Shown: positions 1 to 9,210, numbered from the stretch's first letter. The stretch: DNA of 64,000 nt from Acinetobacter sp. NIPH 298 (GCF_000369505.1 NZ_KB850053.1:462943-526942), one strand, 5' to 3'. Program-made: numbers and translations. Notes: generated from the sequence alone by a model not told the origin.

Positions 1-1
1 A

Positions 2-973
2 GTGGTATTGATTGATGATCAACATCAAATCGAATGGTGGAATCCAGCAGCCGAAAAGCTATTAGGCATTGAACCCTTAGATCGTGGGCGCAACTTATTG
101 ACGATTTTGCGTCAACCGAGTTTTATTGAATATTTCAAACAAAGTGATCAATCGCCCGATGGGATTCGTCTACAAGTACAGATGGATGAAGAGCGTTATG
201 TACAAGTCAAACTGACTCGCTTTGGTGGAGAAAGTCGACTATTGGTGGCCTATGACACCACACGCGTACACAACCTCGAACAAATGCGTAAAGATTTTGT
301 CGATAATATCTCGCATGAACTACGTACACCGCTCACCGTATTGAGTGGTTATATCGAAACCTTTACTGATCAGGATGATATTACACCACGTTGGAAACGT
401 GCCTTCACACAAATGCAGTCACAAACCAAACGTATGAATGCGTTGGTCAATGATTTACTGTTACTGTCCAATTTAGAAAATAATAAAAAAGTCGCCAAAA
501 AACAGATCATTGATATGGCAAATTTAATGAATCAAATCTTTGATGATGCGCGTGCTTATAATTTAGATTACGGACATACGCTCAACTTAGATATCGACAG
601 TCATTGTGATCTGATTGGTTCAGATATGGAAATTGCCAGTGCTTTCAGCAACTTGATCACCAATGCGATTAAATACACACCGAAAGGCGGCATTATTACC
701 ATTGGTTGGCATGAAGAAAACGATCAAGCTCTTTTTAGCGTACAAGATAATGGGATCGGTATTGACCCAAAACATTTGCCGCGTTTAACGGAACGTTTCT
801 ATCGCGTTGATAGCGCGCGCAGCCGTCAAACAGGTGGCACAGGTTTAGGGCTTGCGATTGTTAAACATGTCTTGATGCAGCACGGCGCACATTTAGAAAT
901 CACCTCTAAAGAGAATGAAGGCTCGACCTTTACTGCTGTTTTCCCAAAAGAACGTTTATATCGAATGATCTAA
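2..973 (+). CDS. phoR: Phosphate regulon sensor histidine kinase PhoR, 3' part
   Basis: This is the C-terminal 323 residues of a membrane sensor kinase that would phosphorylate PhoB under phosphate limitation. The reading frame is open at the window edge, so the N-terminal membrane segments lie outside. The visible part starts inside a PAS domain (WWNPAAEKLLGI), followed by the HisKA dimerisation helix with the phospho-acceptor His in DNISHELRTPL (about residue 105 of the fragment). The ATPase domain shows an N box (NLITNAIKYTP), a G1 box (DNGIGI) and a G2 box (GGTGLGLAI). The domain order and the PAS wording fit PhoR better than other kinases. phoB would be expected upstream but is not visible. 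Confidence 0.88.
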   Translation: MVLIDDQHQIEWWNPAAEKLLGIEPLDRGRNLLTILRQPSFIEYFKQSDQSPDGIRLQVQMDEERYVQVKLTRFGGESRLLVAYDTTRVHNLEQMRKDFVDNISHELRTPLTVLSGYIETFTDQDDITPRWKRAFTQMQSQTKRMNALVNDLLLLSNLENNKKVAKKQIIDMANLMNQIFDDARAYNLDYGHTLNLDIDSHCDLIGSDMEIASAFSNLITNAIKYTPKGGIITIGWHEENDQALFSVQDNGIGIDPKHLPRLTERFYRVDSARSRQTGGTGLGLAIVKHVLMQHGAHLEITSKENEGSTFTAVFPKERLYRMI

Positions 974-1010
974 GTCTTCTACGCAATAGTTATAGTGCAT
1001 TTTAAATTTA

Positions 1011-1041
1011 AACAAGCCGACCCCAACAGATCGGCTTGTTT
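1011..1041. terminator. Bidirectional terminator between phoR and aceI
   Basis: Perfect 10-bp stem AACAAGCCGA / TCGGCTTGTT with a 10-base loop. It is flanked by T-rich sequence on the right and A-rich sequence on the left, so it can serve both convergent genes. Confidence 0.8.
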
Positions 1042-1060
1042 AGCTTTAGCTGATTGAAAA

Positions 1061-1513
1061 TTAGCTGCTTACTTTTGCATCCAGTTCCGTTGCTTCAAGC
1101 AAATGACTCGGCAAACCAAAAATATGATCAAAAAGATAATTATAAACAAAGGTATAGCATGGAATGATCACCATCAAACTAAAATCTAGCAAGAAGGCTT
1201 TAAGCAAACTAATCTGCATCCACCATGCAATCAATGGGATCAAAATCATCACCAATATGATTTGAAAGCCAATTGCATGTGCCACCCTTCTTTTCACAGT
1301 TCGTATTTTGGAAATTTGGTTTTTTTCCCACATTTCAAAGATATAGTTATAAAAGAAGTTAACCGTGACGGCGATCACCGCAATCAGAATCGACAAAGGC
1401 CCTGTATGACTCAAAGTGGTACCTGAAAGTACCGCCAAAATCATCGCACAGATAAAAAAGCTAAACACTTCATAGAAAAATACGTAAGTGACCCTTCTCT
1501 TGGTTCCTTGCAT
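1061..1513 (-). CDS. aceI: PACE family efflux transporter (AceI-like)
   Basis: A 150-residue inner-membrane protein with four hydrophobic segments arranged as two tandem bacterial transmembrane pair domains. In AceI of Acinetobacter such a protein exports chlorhexidine and short-chain diamines in exchange for protons. I start at the ATG at 1513 rather than the in-frame GTG two codons upstream, because an AAGGTG ribosome site lies 5 nt before it. This start puts the membrane-embedded acidic residue at Glu15 (FFYEVF), the position known to be essential in AceI. The second half repeats the pattern (FVYNYLFD). It is divergent from a LysR regulator, as in known aceI/aceR loci. Confidence 0.9.
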   Translation of the reverse strand: MQGTKRRVTYVFFYEVFSFFICAMILAVLSGTTLSHTGPLSILIAVIAVTVNFFYNYIFEMWEKNQISKIRTVKRRVAHAIGFQIILVMILIPLIAWWMQISLLKAFLLDFSLMVIIPCYTFVYNYLFDHIFGLPSHLLEATELDAKVSS

Positions 1514-1557
1514 GACCACACCTTAAAATCAATAATCAGTGGATTTTACGCCTTAAG

Positions 1558-1586
1558 TCTGATAAAAAAAGTCAATCGTTATCAGA
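1558..1586. promoter_or_regulatory. Candidate AceR operator in the aceI/aceR intergenic region
   Basis: Inverted repeat TCTGATAA, 13 bp, TTATCAGA, in the short gap between the divergent aceI and LysR genes. The position and dyad layout fit a LysR-type binding site. The assignment is inferred from position. Confidence 0.55.
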
Positions 1587-1607
1587 TTCACTGACAAGGT
1601 AATAGGC

Positions 1608-2492
1608 ATGAAACTTAATAGTGAACAGCTGGAATTAATCCTTGAGATTATGGATCGAGGTAATTTTTCAGCCGCCGCGCGTGCGCTAAATCGAGTTCCT
1701 TCCGCGGTCAGTATGGCGATCGCCAATTTAGAAGCCGAATTGAATTTAAAATTATTTGAACGCAGTAAAAACCATCTTGCGCCGACCGAAGTGACACTTT
1801 CGATCGAGCCGCATGCTCGATTAATCGTCAACAAAATACGCCAACTGGAATTGCATTTGACCGAACTTTCTACTGGTTTGGAAACTCATCTTTCGATCGG
1901 TGTCGCGGCGGATGTGAATCAGAAGTTTTTATTGGCAGGGATTGAACATCTGATTCAGCAACACCCGCTTTTAAATATTGAAATGGTTTGTGCGCCACAG
2001 CAAGAATTAAAAGTACGTCTGCAAAATAACGAAATTGATCTATATATTGCTTATAGCTCATCGGTGATCGACATCAACGAGCGTTTCAGATTATTGGGTG
2101 TTGAACAGTTTGTTGCGGCTATTTCCCCCCAAGAGGCACAGCATCTCAAGGCCCAGCATAAAAATGAACTCACCATGCTCTCCGAGTTCAGACAAATCAT
2201 CGTTGCCAGTAAGAACTATCCGCTTCCCGATCCTCGTGTCTTGGTTTCTGATTCTTGTTGGTATACCGATAATTTATCAATGGCCATCAATATGGTGGAA
2301 CAAGGCATGGGTTGGGGAAATTTTCCACTTTCGGTGGTGAGTGAGCATTTCTCTAAACGGAGCTTGGTGCGATTAGAATTTAACGATACCACCAATGGAC
2401 TAGATATGCCGATTCATGCAATTTGGCCGAGCCATAAACCGTTGAGCAAGGCGGTGCAGATGCTGATCGAGCTTTGGGAAAAAGAATTTTAA
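1608..2492 (+). CDS. aceR: LysR-family regulator divergent from aceI (AceR-like)
   Basis: A 294-residue LysR-type transcriptional regulator. The N-terminal winged helix-turn-helix spans about residues 1-60 (AARALNRVPSAVSMAIANLE as recognition region). A linker helix and a periplasmic-binding-like effector domain follow to the C-terminus. An AAGGTA ribosome site precedes the ATG. Divergence from aceI, with an inverted repeat in the gap, indicates that it controls aceI, probably as an activator responding to the pump substrate. AceR in Acinetobacter has this arrangement. The effector for this copy is not shown by the sequence. Confidence 0.82.
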   Translation: MKLNSEQLELILEIMDRGNFSAAARALNRVPSAVSMAIANLEAELNLKLFERSKNHLAPTEVTLSIEPHARLIVNKIRQLELHLTELSTGLETHLSIGVAADVNQKFLLAGIEHLIQQHPLLNIEMVCAPQQELKVRLQNNEIDLYIAYSSSVIDINERFRLLGVEQFVAAISPQEAQHLKAQHKNELTMLSEFRQIIVASKNYPLPDPRVLVSDSCWYTDNLSMAINMVEQGMGWGNFPLSVVSEHFSKRSLVRLEFNDTTNGLDMPIHAIWPSHKPLSKAVQMLIELWEKEF

Positions 2493-2700
2493 AAGAAAAA
2501 AGCCCGACATCCTGTCGAGCTTTTTTCCGTATTCCTTTCACTAGATACCATTCCTGTTGTATCTCACATCCCGATGCGAAAACTTATGATTCTTGTTTTA
2601 TGTTTTGGAACTTCCTGTTCCTGATGAGTTCATATTAGATAATTTGATGGGGCCTGAATATGGGACATTGCCCCTAATCGTTGTAAGAAAAAGCGTACAG
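2492..2700 (+). repeat. Direct repeat, copy 1 (209 bp, contains a terminator)
   Basis: Aligns without gaps to 3348-3556 with an 856-bp offset. I count 7 mismatches in 209 bp, and roughly the first 95 bp are identical. The left end holds a hairpin (about 2501-2520, CCGACA/TGTCG stem) followed by TTTTTT, which acts as the terminator of the LysR gene. The rest has no recognised function. Copies 1 and 2 bracket the cupin gene. Confidence 0.93.
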
Positions 2701-2918
2701 CGTTGCGTTTAAATATCTGGCAACAAGTACCTAAACTGCCCATAAAAAAGCTATTTTGTTTCAAATCTACCGCTTTTATGGTTGTCGATGCGAATAAACT
2801 TTTAATTTTGATTATGAAGTCAACTGTCGTTCATATAGTAACCATTATATTAAAGGCGTATTGCAAAAACTAAATTTATCTATAGTTTAAGAATGAACCT
2901 AAATTTTTGGAACAGAAT
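2701..2918. other. AT-rich spacer upstream of the cupin gene
   Basis: Together with repeat copy 1 this makes a gap of over 400 bp without a gene. It is strongly AT-rich. I see no conserved reading frame, RNA gene or clear promoter beyond AT-rich hexamers. Confidence 0.5.
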
Positions 2919-3260
2919 ATGAATATTTTCCCTTTTCCATTTCAAGTTACTGATTGGGAAAAAATAGAAACCACAGAATACAGTGGAGAAACAGGAAAAG
3001 CGTATTGGAAGACCCAGTATTTTGGTGAAGAAACCAATAAAATTCGAGTAAGAATTGTCGAGTATTCAGCCAATTACTTAGCCGATCATTGGTGTGAAAA
3101 AGGTCATATTTTATTTTGTTTAGAAGGTGAGCTTGAAAGTAGATTAAAAGATGGCCGAACCTTTATTTTAACCCAAGGAATGAGCTATCAAGTTGGTGAT
3201 CATGCCGAGCCGCACCAATCCTTCAGTTTGAATGGTGCTAAATTATTAATAATTGATTGA
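2919..3260 (+). CDS. DHCW-motif cupin-fold protein
   Basis: A 113-residue single-domain cupin. I use the ATG at 2919 rather than the TTG 12 nt upstream because it gives the usual family length and start (MNIFPFPF). The motif DHWCEKGH, near residue 60, is the signature of the small DHCW cupin family. It is followed by the beta-barrel strands FCLEGELESRLKDG and a second His cluster (DHAEPHQS) that may complete a metal site. The biochemical role of the family is unknown. It sits between two copies of a 209-bp direct repeat, so it may be a recent gain or a deletable cassette. Composition is AT-rich relative to the housekeeping genes nearby. Confidence 0.8.
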   Translation: MNIFPFPFQVTDWEKIETTEYSGETGKAYWKTQYFGEETNKIRVRIVEYSANYLADHWCEKGHILFCLEGELESRLKDGRTFILTQGMSYQVGDHAEPHQSFSLNGAKLLIID

Positions 3261-3347
3261 ATTAATGTAATGCAGTTGATGCAAACTTAAATTAATGACA
3301 TTCAATGCATCCACTCAGTGATAGATCAGACTTTAAGTAAAAATTTG

Positions 3348-3556
3348 AAAGAAAAAAGCCCGACATCCTGTCGAGCTTTTTTCCGTATTCCTTTCACTAG
3401 ATACCATTCCTGTTGTATCTCACATCCCGATGCGAAAACTTATAATTCTTGTTTTATGTTTTGGAACTTCCTGTTCCTGATGAATTCATATTAGGTAATT
3501 TGACTGGGTCTGAATATGGGACATTGCCCCTAATCCTTGTAAGAAAAAGCGTACAG
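3348..3556 (+). repeat. Direct repeat, copy 2 (209 bp, contains a terminator)
   Basis: Second copy of the repeat at 2492-2700, about 97% identical. Its hairpin and T tract (about 3357-3382) lie downstream of the cupin gene and would terminate it. The frame starting at 3449 is open through the repeat in both copies, but copy 1 stops soon after the repeat ends, so I do not call a protein. Confidence 0.93.
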
Positions 3557-3679
3557 GGTTCCTGTCTTATCCAATATTCTTTATTAAACCTAACGACATC
3601 AATTGACGTACTAGATGAATTCATACTTTACTCTAAACAGCAGTCAATTACATAATGGTGATTTCAAAAGGGGAAGTTA

Positions 3680-4669
3680 ATGAAAGCAATAATGATTAGA
3701 AGCCCAATATCTGTACTAGAAAAAGATCAGATTGGATATGGTTGGGCTAAAGTAGATTTTTCAGAACATGAAAATGCCACTGATGTAATTGCCAAAATAA
3801 ATAAAGAATATACTAATGGTATTGGTAGACATTCCAATAGTATAAAAAGATTCTTTAACTTAGCGAATGGAGATATTGTTGTCGTGCCATTATCTAAAGC
3901 AATTGCTATTGGTATCGTAAATGGTAAAAGATCCTTTGATCAAAACCTAGCCAAAACTAAAGCCTGCAATCTTATTTCAGTAAATTTCTTTAGAACCAAT
4001 AATGGACATATTCTAAGAATACCTAGAAAATCTCTCACACAAGGCTTTGAAAGCCGTCTAAAAGTAAGAAAGTCGAATACAAGTTTGAATGATTTTAAGG
4101 AGGAAATTACTAGAATTATTGATTCTATTGAATCTAATGGCGCATATAAACAAGAAACATACTTGCTAGAGAAAATATCAGAAGCAGAGCAAAAATTTAA
4201 AAAGGATCTTCTTACTTCTATAACATCTGGAACAACTTGGTTGTCTGCTGGTGGAAATGGGCTAGAACAACTAGTTAAAGAGCTTCTTATTATTGAAGGT
4301 TATACAGCGGCTATTCAACCTAAAAATCAATCTTCTGATATTTCTGATATAGATATTATCGCAAGTCGAATAGACCGCTTTTCGGAATCAAATTTACTGA
4401 TACAAGTTAAGCACCATTCAAACATATCAGGTAATCACGGACTTAAGCAATTGATGGCTTTCAACGATTTTGAGGATATGGAATACCAAAAGTGGTTTAT
4501 TACTACAGCAGATATGACTGATTTATCATTGGATCTAGCTTCTCAAAACAATATTAGAGTTATGGTTGGTTCTGATTTTGTTGATTGGGTTTATGAGAAT
4601 ATTTCGGATTTATCTTATGCGACAAAACAACAATTAGGTATTATTGAAATACCACTACTTTTAAAATAA
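3680..4669 (+). CDS. Mrr-like restriction endonuclease with N-terminal PUA/EVE-like region
   Basis: A 329-residue protein with a C-terminal PD-(D/E)XK nuclease domain of the Mrr type. The catalytic signature is visible as GGNGLE (Glu196), a conserved Asp (DIDII, Asp225) and QVK (Gln242, Lys244). The N-terminal 120 residues form a separate beta-rich region (GDIVVVPLSKAIAIGIVNG) that resembles PUA/EVE-type modified-base readers. This resemblance is by eye only. A helical linker (about 135-180) joins the two. A GGGGAAG ribosome site precedes the ATG. The gene is clearly more AT-rich than its flanks and has no methyltransferase beside it. It is best read as a solitary, probably modification-dependent (type IV-like) defence nuclease. 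Confidence 0.72.
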   Translation: MKAIMIRSPISVLEKDQIGYGWAKVDFSEHENATDVIAKINKEYTNGIGRHSNSIKRFFNLANGDIVVVPLSKAIAIGIVNGKRSFDQNLAKTKACNLISVNFFRTNNGHILRIPRKSLTQGFESRLKVRKSNTSLNDFKEEITRIIDSIESNGAYKQETYLLEKISEAEQKFKKDLLTSITSGTTWLSAGGNGLEQLVKELLIIEGYTAAIQPKNQSSDISDIDIIASRIDRFSESNLLIQVKHHSNISGNHGLKQLMAFNDFEDMEYQKWFITTADMTDLSLDLASQNNIRVMVGSDFVDWVYENISDLSYATKQQLGIIEIPLLLK

Positions 4670-4685
4670 CCATACAACAATTATT

Positions 4686-4721
4686 TAAAAAGCCCCTCAA
4701 GAATCCTTACGGGGCTTTTTA
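4686..4721. terminator. Bidirectional terminator between the nuclease gene and psd
   Basis: AAAAAGCCCC and GGGGCTTTTT arms around a 14-base loop, between two convergent genes. Confidence 0.85.
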
Positions 4722-4738
4722 TAATTTAATTTAAAAAC

Positions 4739-5590
4739 TTAAACCGAATGACCCAACCGCTCACCCATCACCACAGCCGAATTGGCTTTAAATTGTTCTT
4801 CCCACACCATCTTGTCTTTTTCAAACAATATCACTGCGGTTGAACCGAGATAGAAACGCCCTAACTCAGCGCCTTTCTCAAGTTTCATTTGATGATGTTG
4901 TAACTCAACACGACCTGTAGGTTTTACTTTACCTGTTGCAACAGTCTCAATCCCCGCCACAATCATTGCACCCACTAAAACCACAGCCATACGACCAAGC
5001 TCAGTATCAAACAAACACACCATGCGTTCATTACGAGCAAATAAACCAGGGATGTTTTCCGCAGTCACTTGGTTCACTGAAAATAATTCACCCGGAATAT
5101 ATAACGTTTCCGTCAATGTGCCTGCCAATGGCATATGCACACGGTGATAATCTTTAGGTGACAAGTAAACAGTCGCAAATTGACCTTCATGGAATGGCTT
5201 CGCCAATTGCGGATCACCAATCAATTTCTCAACAGAAAAACTCTGACCTTTGGCTTGAAAAATATCACCCGCTTCAATTTTACCTAGCTGTGAAATCGCA
5301 CCATCCGCAGGGCAAACAACACTATCTGCTCGCTCATCTACACCACGTACACCATTTTTTAAGGCACGGGTAAAAAACTCATTGAAAGACTTGTATTGCA
5401 GGGCATTGCTTTGCTCAGCAATACTCATATCAATACCATATTTTGCTTTGAATGCCTGAATAACAGCAGTTTTCACCAAAACATTTTCACTTGCGGCAAC
5501 CTTGCCAATAACACGACTGAGCTGATGTTGCGGTACTAAATTTTGTGCTTTGATAAAGAATTGTTTTTTTAAATCTGCTGCAAAACTCAA
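4739..5590 (-). CDS. psd: Phosphatidylserine decarboxylase proenzyme
   Basis: Converts phosphatidylserine to phosphatidylethanolamine at the inner membrane. The 283-residue proenzyme has the usual bacterial length. The self-cleavage site LGST is present near the C-terminus (Gly249-Ser250), where Ser250 becomes the pyruvoyl group. The partner residues Asp95 (CPADGA) and His149 (DYHRVHMP) are also visible. It is the second gene of a two-gene operon, overlapping the stop of the upstream rhodanese gene by 4 bp (ATGA type), which suggests translational coupling. Confidence 0.96.
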   Translation of the reverse strand: MSFAADLKKQFFIKAQNLVPQHQLSRVIGKVAASENVLVKTAVIQAFKAKYGIDMSIAEQSNALQYKSFNEFFTRALKNGVRGVDERADSVVCPADGAISQLGKIEAGDIFQAKGQSFSVEKLIGDPQLAKPFHEGQFATVYLSPKDYHRVHMPLAGTLTETLYIPGELFSVNQVTAENIPGLFARNERMVCLFDTELGRMAVVLVGAMIVAGIETVATGKVKPTGRVELQHHQMKLEKGAELGRFYLGSTAVILFEKDKMVWEEQFKANSAVVMGERLGHSV

Positions 5591-6435
5591 GACGGTGACT
5601 CCCCTGAAATAATAGGACTATCGAGGCGATTGCCCCATTCACTCCACGCACCATCGTAGGCTCTGACTTGCCAATTGAGCAATCTCGCCAAAATATACGC
5701 CAAGCCTGAACGGTGATGTGACTGACAATACACCACGACAGGTTGTTGTAAATCAAAGCCTAACTGCTCTAAACGTTGTTGAGTGCGTTCAAGCGAGTGT
5801 AATTTTAGATGATTTTCGCGATTAAGGGCAGTACTCCACTCAAAATGCATTGCATTTGGGATATGACCGCCGCGTCGCGCAGCTAAACGCAGACCTGTAT
5901 ATTCTTCATGACTACGACAGTCCCACAACTGGATATTGTGTTCTTGAATCTGCTTTAATAATTCATTGTATTCAATACGGTGTTGTTGTACCGCATTCAA
6001 ATCCACCTGTACAAGTTCGCGAACTGGAATAACTGTTTCAACGTCAGTGGTCGTTGGCAAACTTGCACCCAACCAAGCGTGAATGCCGCCATTGATTAGA
6101 CTGGTGCGAGTAAACCCAAGGCAATGTAAATTCCAGATCAAACGCCCTGCCCAAGCCCCACCTTCATCGTCATAGACCACCACATGATGCTGAGGTGAAA
6201 TATTTAATTTTTCAATCAAGGCTTTTAAACCCTCTACATCGGGCAATACACCATTGGCTTGTTCATTTTGCGCAACTAAATATTTAGGTTGTAAATGAAT
6301 CGCATGGGGAATATGCAACTGTTCATAAACCGATGCCCGACTTAAATCAATCACACGAATCAATTCATGCCCCAAATGCGGAACAAGTTGTTCAGGTTCA
6401 ATCAGTAAACCGAGTTTAAAATCAATGTCAGTCAT
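5587..6435 (-). CDS. Tandem-rhodanese sulfurtransferase
   Basis: A 282-residue protein with two rhodanese domains, about residues 15-135 and 155-280. The catalytic loop of the second domain has the cysteine (CQSHHRSG, Cys237). The first domain has Asp at the equivalent position (VVYDDEGG) and is inactive, as usual for thiosulfate and 3-mercaptopyruvate sulfurtransferases. The active loop CQSHHR differs from the CGSGVTA of SseA and the CRKGVTA of TST, so the sulfur donor cannot be predicted. It lies directly upstream of psd with a 4-bp overlap. No functional link to phospholipid synthesis is evident. Confidence 0.85.
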   Translation of the reverse strand: MTDIDFKLGLLIEPEQLVPHLGHELIRVIDLSRASVYEQLHIPHAIHLQPKYLVAQNEQANGVLPDVEGLKALIEKLNISPQHHVVVYDDEGGAWAGRLIWNLHCLGFTRTSLINGGIHAWLGASLPTTTDVETVIPVRELVQVDLNAVQQHRIEYNELLKQIQEHNIQLWDCRSHEEYTGLRLAARRGGHIPNAMHFEWSTALNRENHLKLHSLERTQQRLEQLGFDLQQPVVVYCQSHHRSGLAYILARLLNWQVRAYDGAWSEWGNRLDSPIISGESPS

Positions 6436-6593
6436 TGTTATGGAGTCTTGTGATCACAGCATTGTGATTGATTTTAGCATAGCTCACTTTTTATCTTCGT
6501 CTGATTTTTTGCATTCATTTAGCAGAAAAATGGATATGGATAATCTAAATCATCACATCCAACACATATTTCGCTTTTATAAAAATAAAGGCT

Positions 6594-6725
6594 AACGCAC
6601 CTGACAGCAGCTATCGTGGAGGCGGCAGGGATGCCGTCCGTTTGGCTGTGATACAAGGAAGTATCATCAGCCAAACAAATGGTTTTGCCTACTTTTCCCA
6701 AAAGAAAAGTAGGTCGAACCGAAGG
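6594..6725 (+). repeat. Dispersed intergenic repeat, copy a
   Basis: Lies in the 365-bp gap between the rhodanese gene and pncB. It has three modules: GGCGGCAGGGATGCCGTC, a hairpin with arms GTTTGGCTG/CAGCCAAAC (6640-6676), and a second hairpin CCTACTTTT/AAAAGTAGG (about 6688-6712). The same modules occur at 41.6-41.9 kb (partly inverted) and in part at 30.9-31.1 kb. Non-coding. The rest of the gap shows nothing recognisable. Confidence 0.8.
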
Positions 6726-6800
6726 TTTATCCTAATGTTTAAATCATGCTTAGCAATAAACAACAGTCACAATAATCTGAATGAGAAATTAACTTTTATT

Positions 6801-8027
6801 TTATTCAATCTCAAACACCTGACGCAAATACGCCAAGAACGTCTCGTTATCACTCATGGTTTTACCTGAACTATCCGAGATTTTGGCTACAGATTGGCGA
6901 TTACACTCCACCAATTTCAACACAATATTCAACGGTGTCTGCCCCATATCATTGGTCAGATTGGTCCCTATTCCAAAACTAACTTGGAAACGATCTTTAA
7001 AATACTGATGTAATGACCATGCCTTTTCTAAATCAAGACCATCACTAAAGGTTAGCATCTTGGTCTTGGTATCAATTTTTAATTTACGGTAGTGAGCATA
7101 AGCTTTGTCGCCCCACTCATACGGATCACCACTGTCATGCCGCAAGCCATCAAACAACTTGGCAAAATACAAATCAAAATCACGTAAGAACGCATCCATA
7201 CCGACCACATCAGTCAAAGCAATACCAAGATCTCCTCGATACTCTTGTACCCACGCTTCTAATGCCGCTTTCTGGAAGTTGCGTAATCGCACATCCAATG
7301 CTTGAAAGGCTTGTAAAAACTCATGTGCCATCGTTCCGATGGGGCTAATGCCAAGTTCTTTGGCTAATAGCACATTGCTGGTTCCACGAAATACGGTTGG
7401 TGCAGCAGTATGAAACGCTTGTACCACATGCTTCTGCCATTCAAAACTATAACGGCGGCGTGTTCCAAAATCTGAAACCAAAAAGGGGGGATCATTTTCT
7501 TGCTGTAATTCAGCGTACTGTTGCAACTGAATCAACTTCTGCTGTAACCGACGCTCACCTTCAACCCAAACACCATCATGACGAATACGGCGGAAATACA
7601 ATTCATTGACGATGGCCAAGACAAAAATCTCAAACATCATCGCTTGAACCATGGGTCCTTCGATTCGAATATCCAAACGCCCAGCTTCATCAACACTGGC
7701 CTGAATAAAACGACGTTTCAGTTGGAATAATTCTAGATAATCAACGAAATCACTTTTGATAAAACGCAATGAGCGTAAGTATTGCAGCTCATCTTCTGCA
7801 AATTTTAAATCGCATAACAAATCGAGTTGATGATTTAAATCAGCTAAAATTTCTGCCAGAGGATAAGCCGTATCTTTTAAATTCCGACAACGAAATAAAT
7901 AAACACTATGGGTTTGCGGAAACTGATGTAACACCACTTGCAACATGGTGAATTTATATAAGTCGGTGTCGAGTAAAGATCGAATAATGGCAGACATAGG
8001 TGCTGGTTTTAACCCATTCTTTTGCAT
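6801..8027 (-). CDS. pncB: Nicotinate phosphoribosyltransferase
   Basis: Forms nicotinate mononucleotide from nicotinate and PRPP in the Preiss-Handler NAD salvage route. The N-terminal motif [12 protein letters not shown] is diagnostic. The histidine region ([11 protein letters not shown]) and the phosphate-binding part ([11 protein letters not shown]) are present. The open frame extends to a GTG at 8090 without a ribosome site. I place the start at the ATG at 8027 (GAAAG upstream, 408 aa). An ATG at 7997 (398 aa) gives a length closer to the E. coli enzyme and remains possible. pncA, the preceding step, is at 21.1-21.8 kb. Confidence 0.93.
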   Translation of the reverse strand: MQKNGLKPAPMSAIIRSLLDTDLYKFTMLQVVLHQFPQTHSVYLFRCRNLKDTAYPLAEILADLNHQLDLLCDLKFAEDELQYLRSLRFIKSDFVDYLELFQLKRRFIQASVDEAGRLDIRIEGPMVQAMMFEIFVLAIVNELYFRRIRHDGVWVEGERRLQQKLIQLQQYAELQQENDPPFLVSDFGTRRRYSFEWQKHVVQAFHTAAPTVFRGTSNVLLAKELGISPIGTMAHEFLQAFQALDVRLRNFQKAALEAWVQEYRGDLGIALTDVVGMDAFLRDFDLYFAKLFDGLRHDSGDPYEWGDKAYAHYRKLKIDTKTKMLTFSDGLDLEKAWSLHQYFKDRFQVSFGIGTNLTNDMGQTPLNIVLKLVECNRQSVAKISDSSGKTMSDNETFLAYLRQVFEIE

Positions 8028-8148
8028 AATATCTTTCGTTATACAACCAAAGCGCTGCTGTTGGATAGTAGACTTTTGCTGCAAAGTCACTTTTTAATCA
8101 AGCTTCTCTGCTAAAATCTCCTGTCTTTTTCAATTCTCTTTCAATGTT

Positions 8149-8589
8149 ATGCGCGCAGTTATCCAACGAGTCCTCGAAGCCAAGGTTGTGGTTGACGGTC
8201 AAACGACTGGTGAGATTCAACACGGTTTATTGGTGTTTTTAGGCCTCGGCAAAGAAGATACCTTTGAGAAAGGGCAAAAGTTGATTGATAAGATTCTAAA
8301 ATATCGAATCTTTGATGATGAACAAGGCAAAATGGGCTGGAATGTCAGCCAAGCCAAGGGTGGGATTTTATTAGTGTCTCAGTTCACCCTCATGGCTCAA
8401 ACCCAAAAAGGCTTACGACCCGACTTTGGACCTGCTATGCCACCTACTGAAGCCAAAGCGCTGTATGAACAATTGGTTGAGTATAGTCGTCAACAATTTG
8501 AACAGGTTGAAACAGGGATTTTTGCGGCGGATATGAAAGTGCACTTAATTAATGATGGTCCAGTGACTTTTAACTTAGAAATCGAATAA
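8149..8589 (+). CDS. dtd: D-aminoacyl-tRNA deacylase
   Basis: Removes D-amino acids (and glycine from tRNA-Ala) mischarged onto tRNA. The 146-residue length is typical. Both family signatures are visible: SQFTLMAQ near residue 78 and the cross-subunit GPVTF near the C-terminus. The ATG at 8149 gives the normal N-terminus MRAVIQRV. It stands alone, divergent from pncB, with a strong terminator after it. Confidence 0.96.
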   Translation: MRAVIQRVLEAKVVVDGQTTGEIQHGLLVFLGLGKEDTFEKGQKLIDKILKYRIFDDEQGKMGWNVSQAKGGILLVSQFTLMAQTQKGLRPDFGPAMPPTEAKALYEQLVEYSRQQFEQVETGIFAADMKVHLINDGPVTFNLEIE

Positions 8590-8599
8590 TTCCAAACAA

Positions 8600-8630
8600 T
8601 AAAAAAACGCCCAATTTGGGCGTCTTTTTA
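8600..8630. terminator. Bidirectional terminator after dtd
   Basis: A-tract, ACGCCC/GGGCGT stem (8607-8623), T-tract; between convergent dtd and the SCP2 gene. Confidence 0.85.
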
Positions 8631-8638
8631 TAACTTTT

Positions 8639-9118
8639 TTATCTGCCCGTTTTTTCTTTAATAAATGCACGAACTTGACGAAGCTTCTGTTTTACAGGTT
8701 TTGGCACTTTAGGTGGAATTAATTTCGCAGCTTGGTTGAACCACACCAACAAACTAAAATCACCTTCCATTTTAATACTGCCATCTTGCATCCCAGTCAT
8801 GAATGCAGTTGGATCACCTTTCACTAACGTTTTTACACCTTGCTCACTATCAGCAAATTGTAAAATAAAGTCAGCTTTTTCTGGGCTACCTGCAACTGTC
8901 TCAATCTTGCCATGGTTCACAAGGATTTGACGCGCCAATCCTAGATCAGTTCCGATTTGAATACGGAATTCGCGATCATGTACCAACTCAATAAACTTCG
9001 GGCTAGTACGTGCTAATTGCTTCATACGTAACGCCAAACCTGCCACTAACAAATCAAGTGGATCAGTACTTACATCAACAATAGGTAGCTTAACCACAGG
9101 TAAAGAAGAAAGCTTCAT
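8639..9118 (-). CDS. SCP2 sterol-binding domain protein (UbiT-like)
   Basis: A 159-residue protein made of a short leader and one SCP2 lipid-binding domain (about residues 35-130). Its pattern is a hydrophobic-pocket sheet, ADFILQF, then a conserved KGDPTAFMTGMQDGSIKMEGD segment near residues 98-118. Enterobacterial UbiT, an accessory factor for oxygen-independent ubiquinone synthesis, has this architecture and similar length. ubiU and ubiV are not beside it here, so the link to ubiquinone is an inference from the family. Single gene on the minus strand. Confidence 0.7.
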   Translation of the reverse strand: MKLSSLPVVKLPIVDVSTDPLDLLVAGLALRMKQLARTSPKFIELVHDREFRIQIGTDLGLARQILVNHGKIETVAGSPEKADFILQFADSEQGVKTLVKGDPTAFMTGMQDGSIKMEGDFSLLVWFNQAAKLIPPKVPKPVKQKLRQVRAFIKEKTGR

Positions 9119-9210
9119 GACATTTATGCCTACAGTATATGGTGGAAATTAAGACAATCCGTATCCTAGCACAATTGTAGAAAGGTCGGTAAAAGCTTTG
9201 TCACAGAATA

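Noticed and set aside
3449..3655. 68-aa reading frame spanning repeat copy 2
   Set aside because: TTG start without a ribosome site. The same frame stops soon after the repeat in copy 1, and most differences between the copies change the amino acid.
6519..6701. 60-aa reading frame on the minus strand in the repeat before pncB
   Set aside because: It is generated by the dispersed repeat and its hairpins; no ribosome site.
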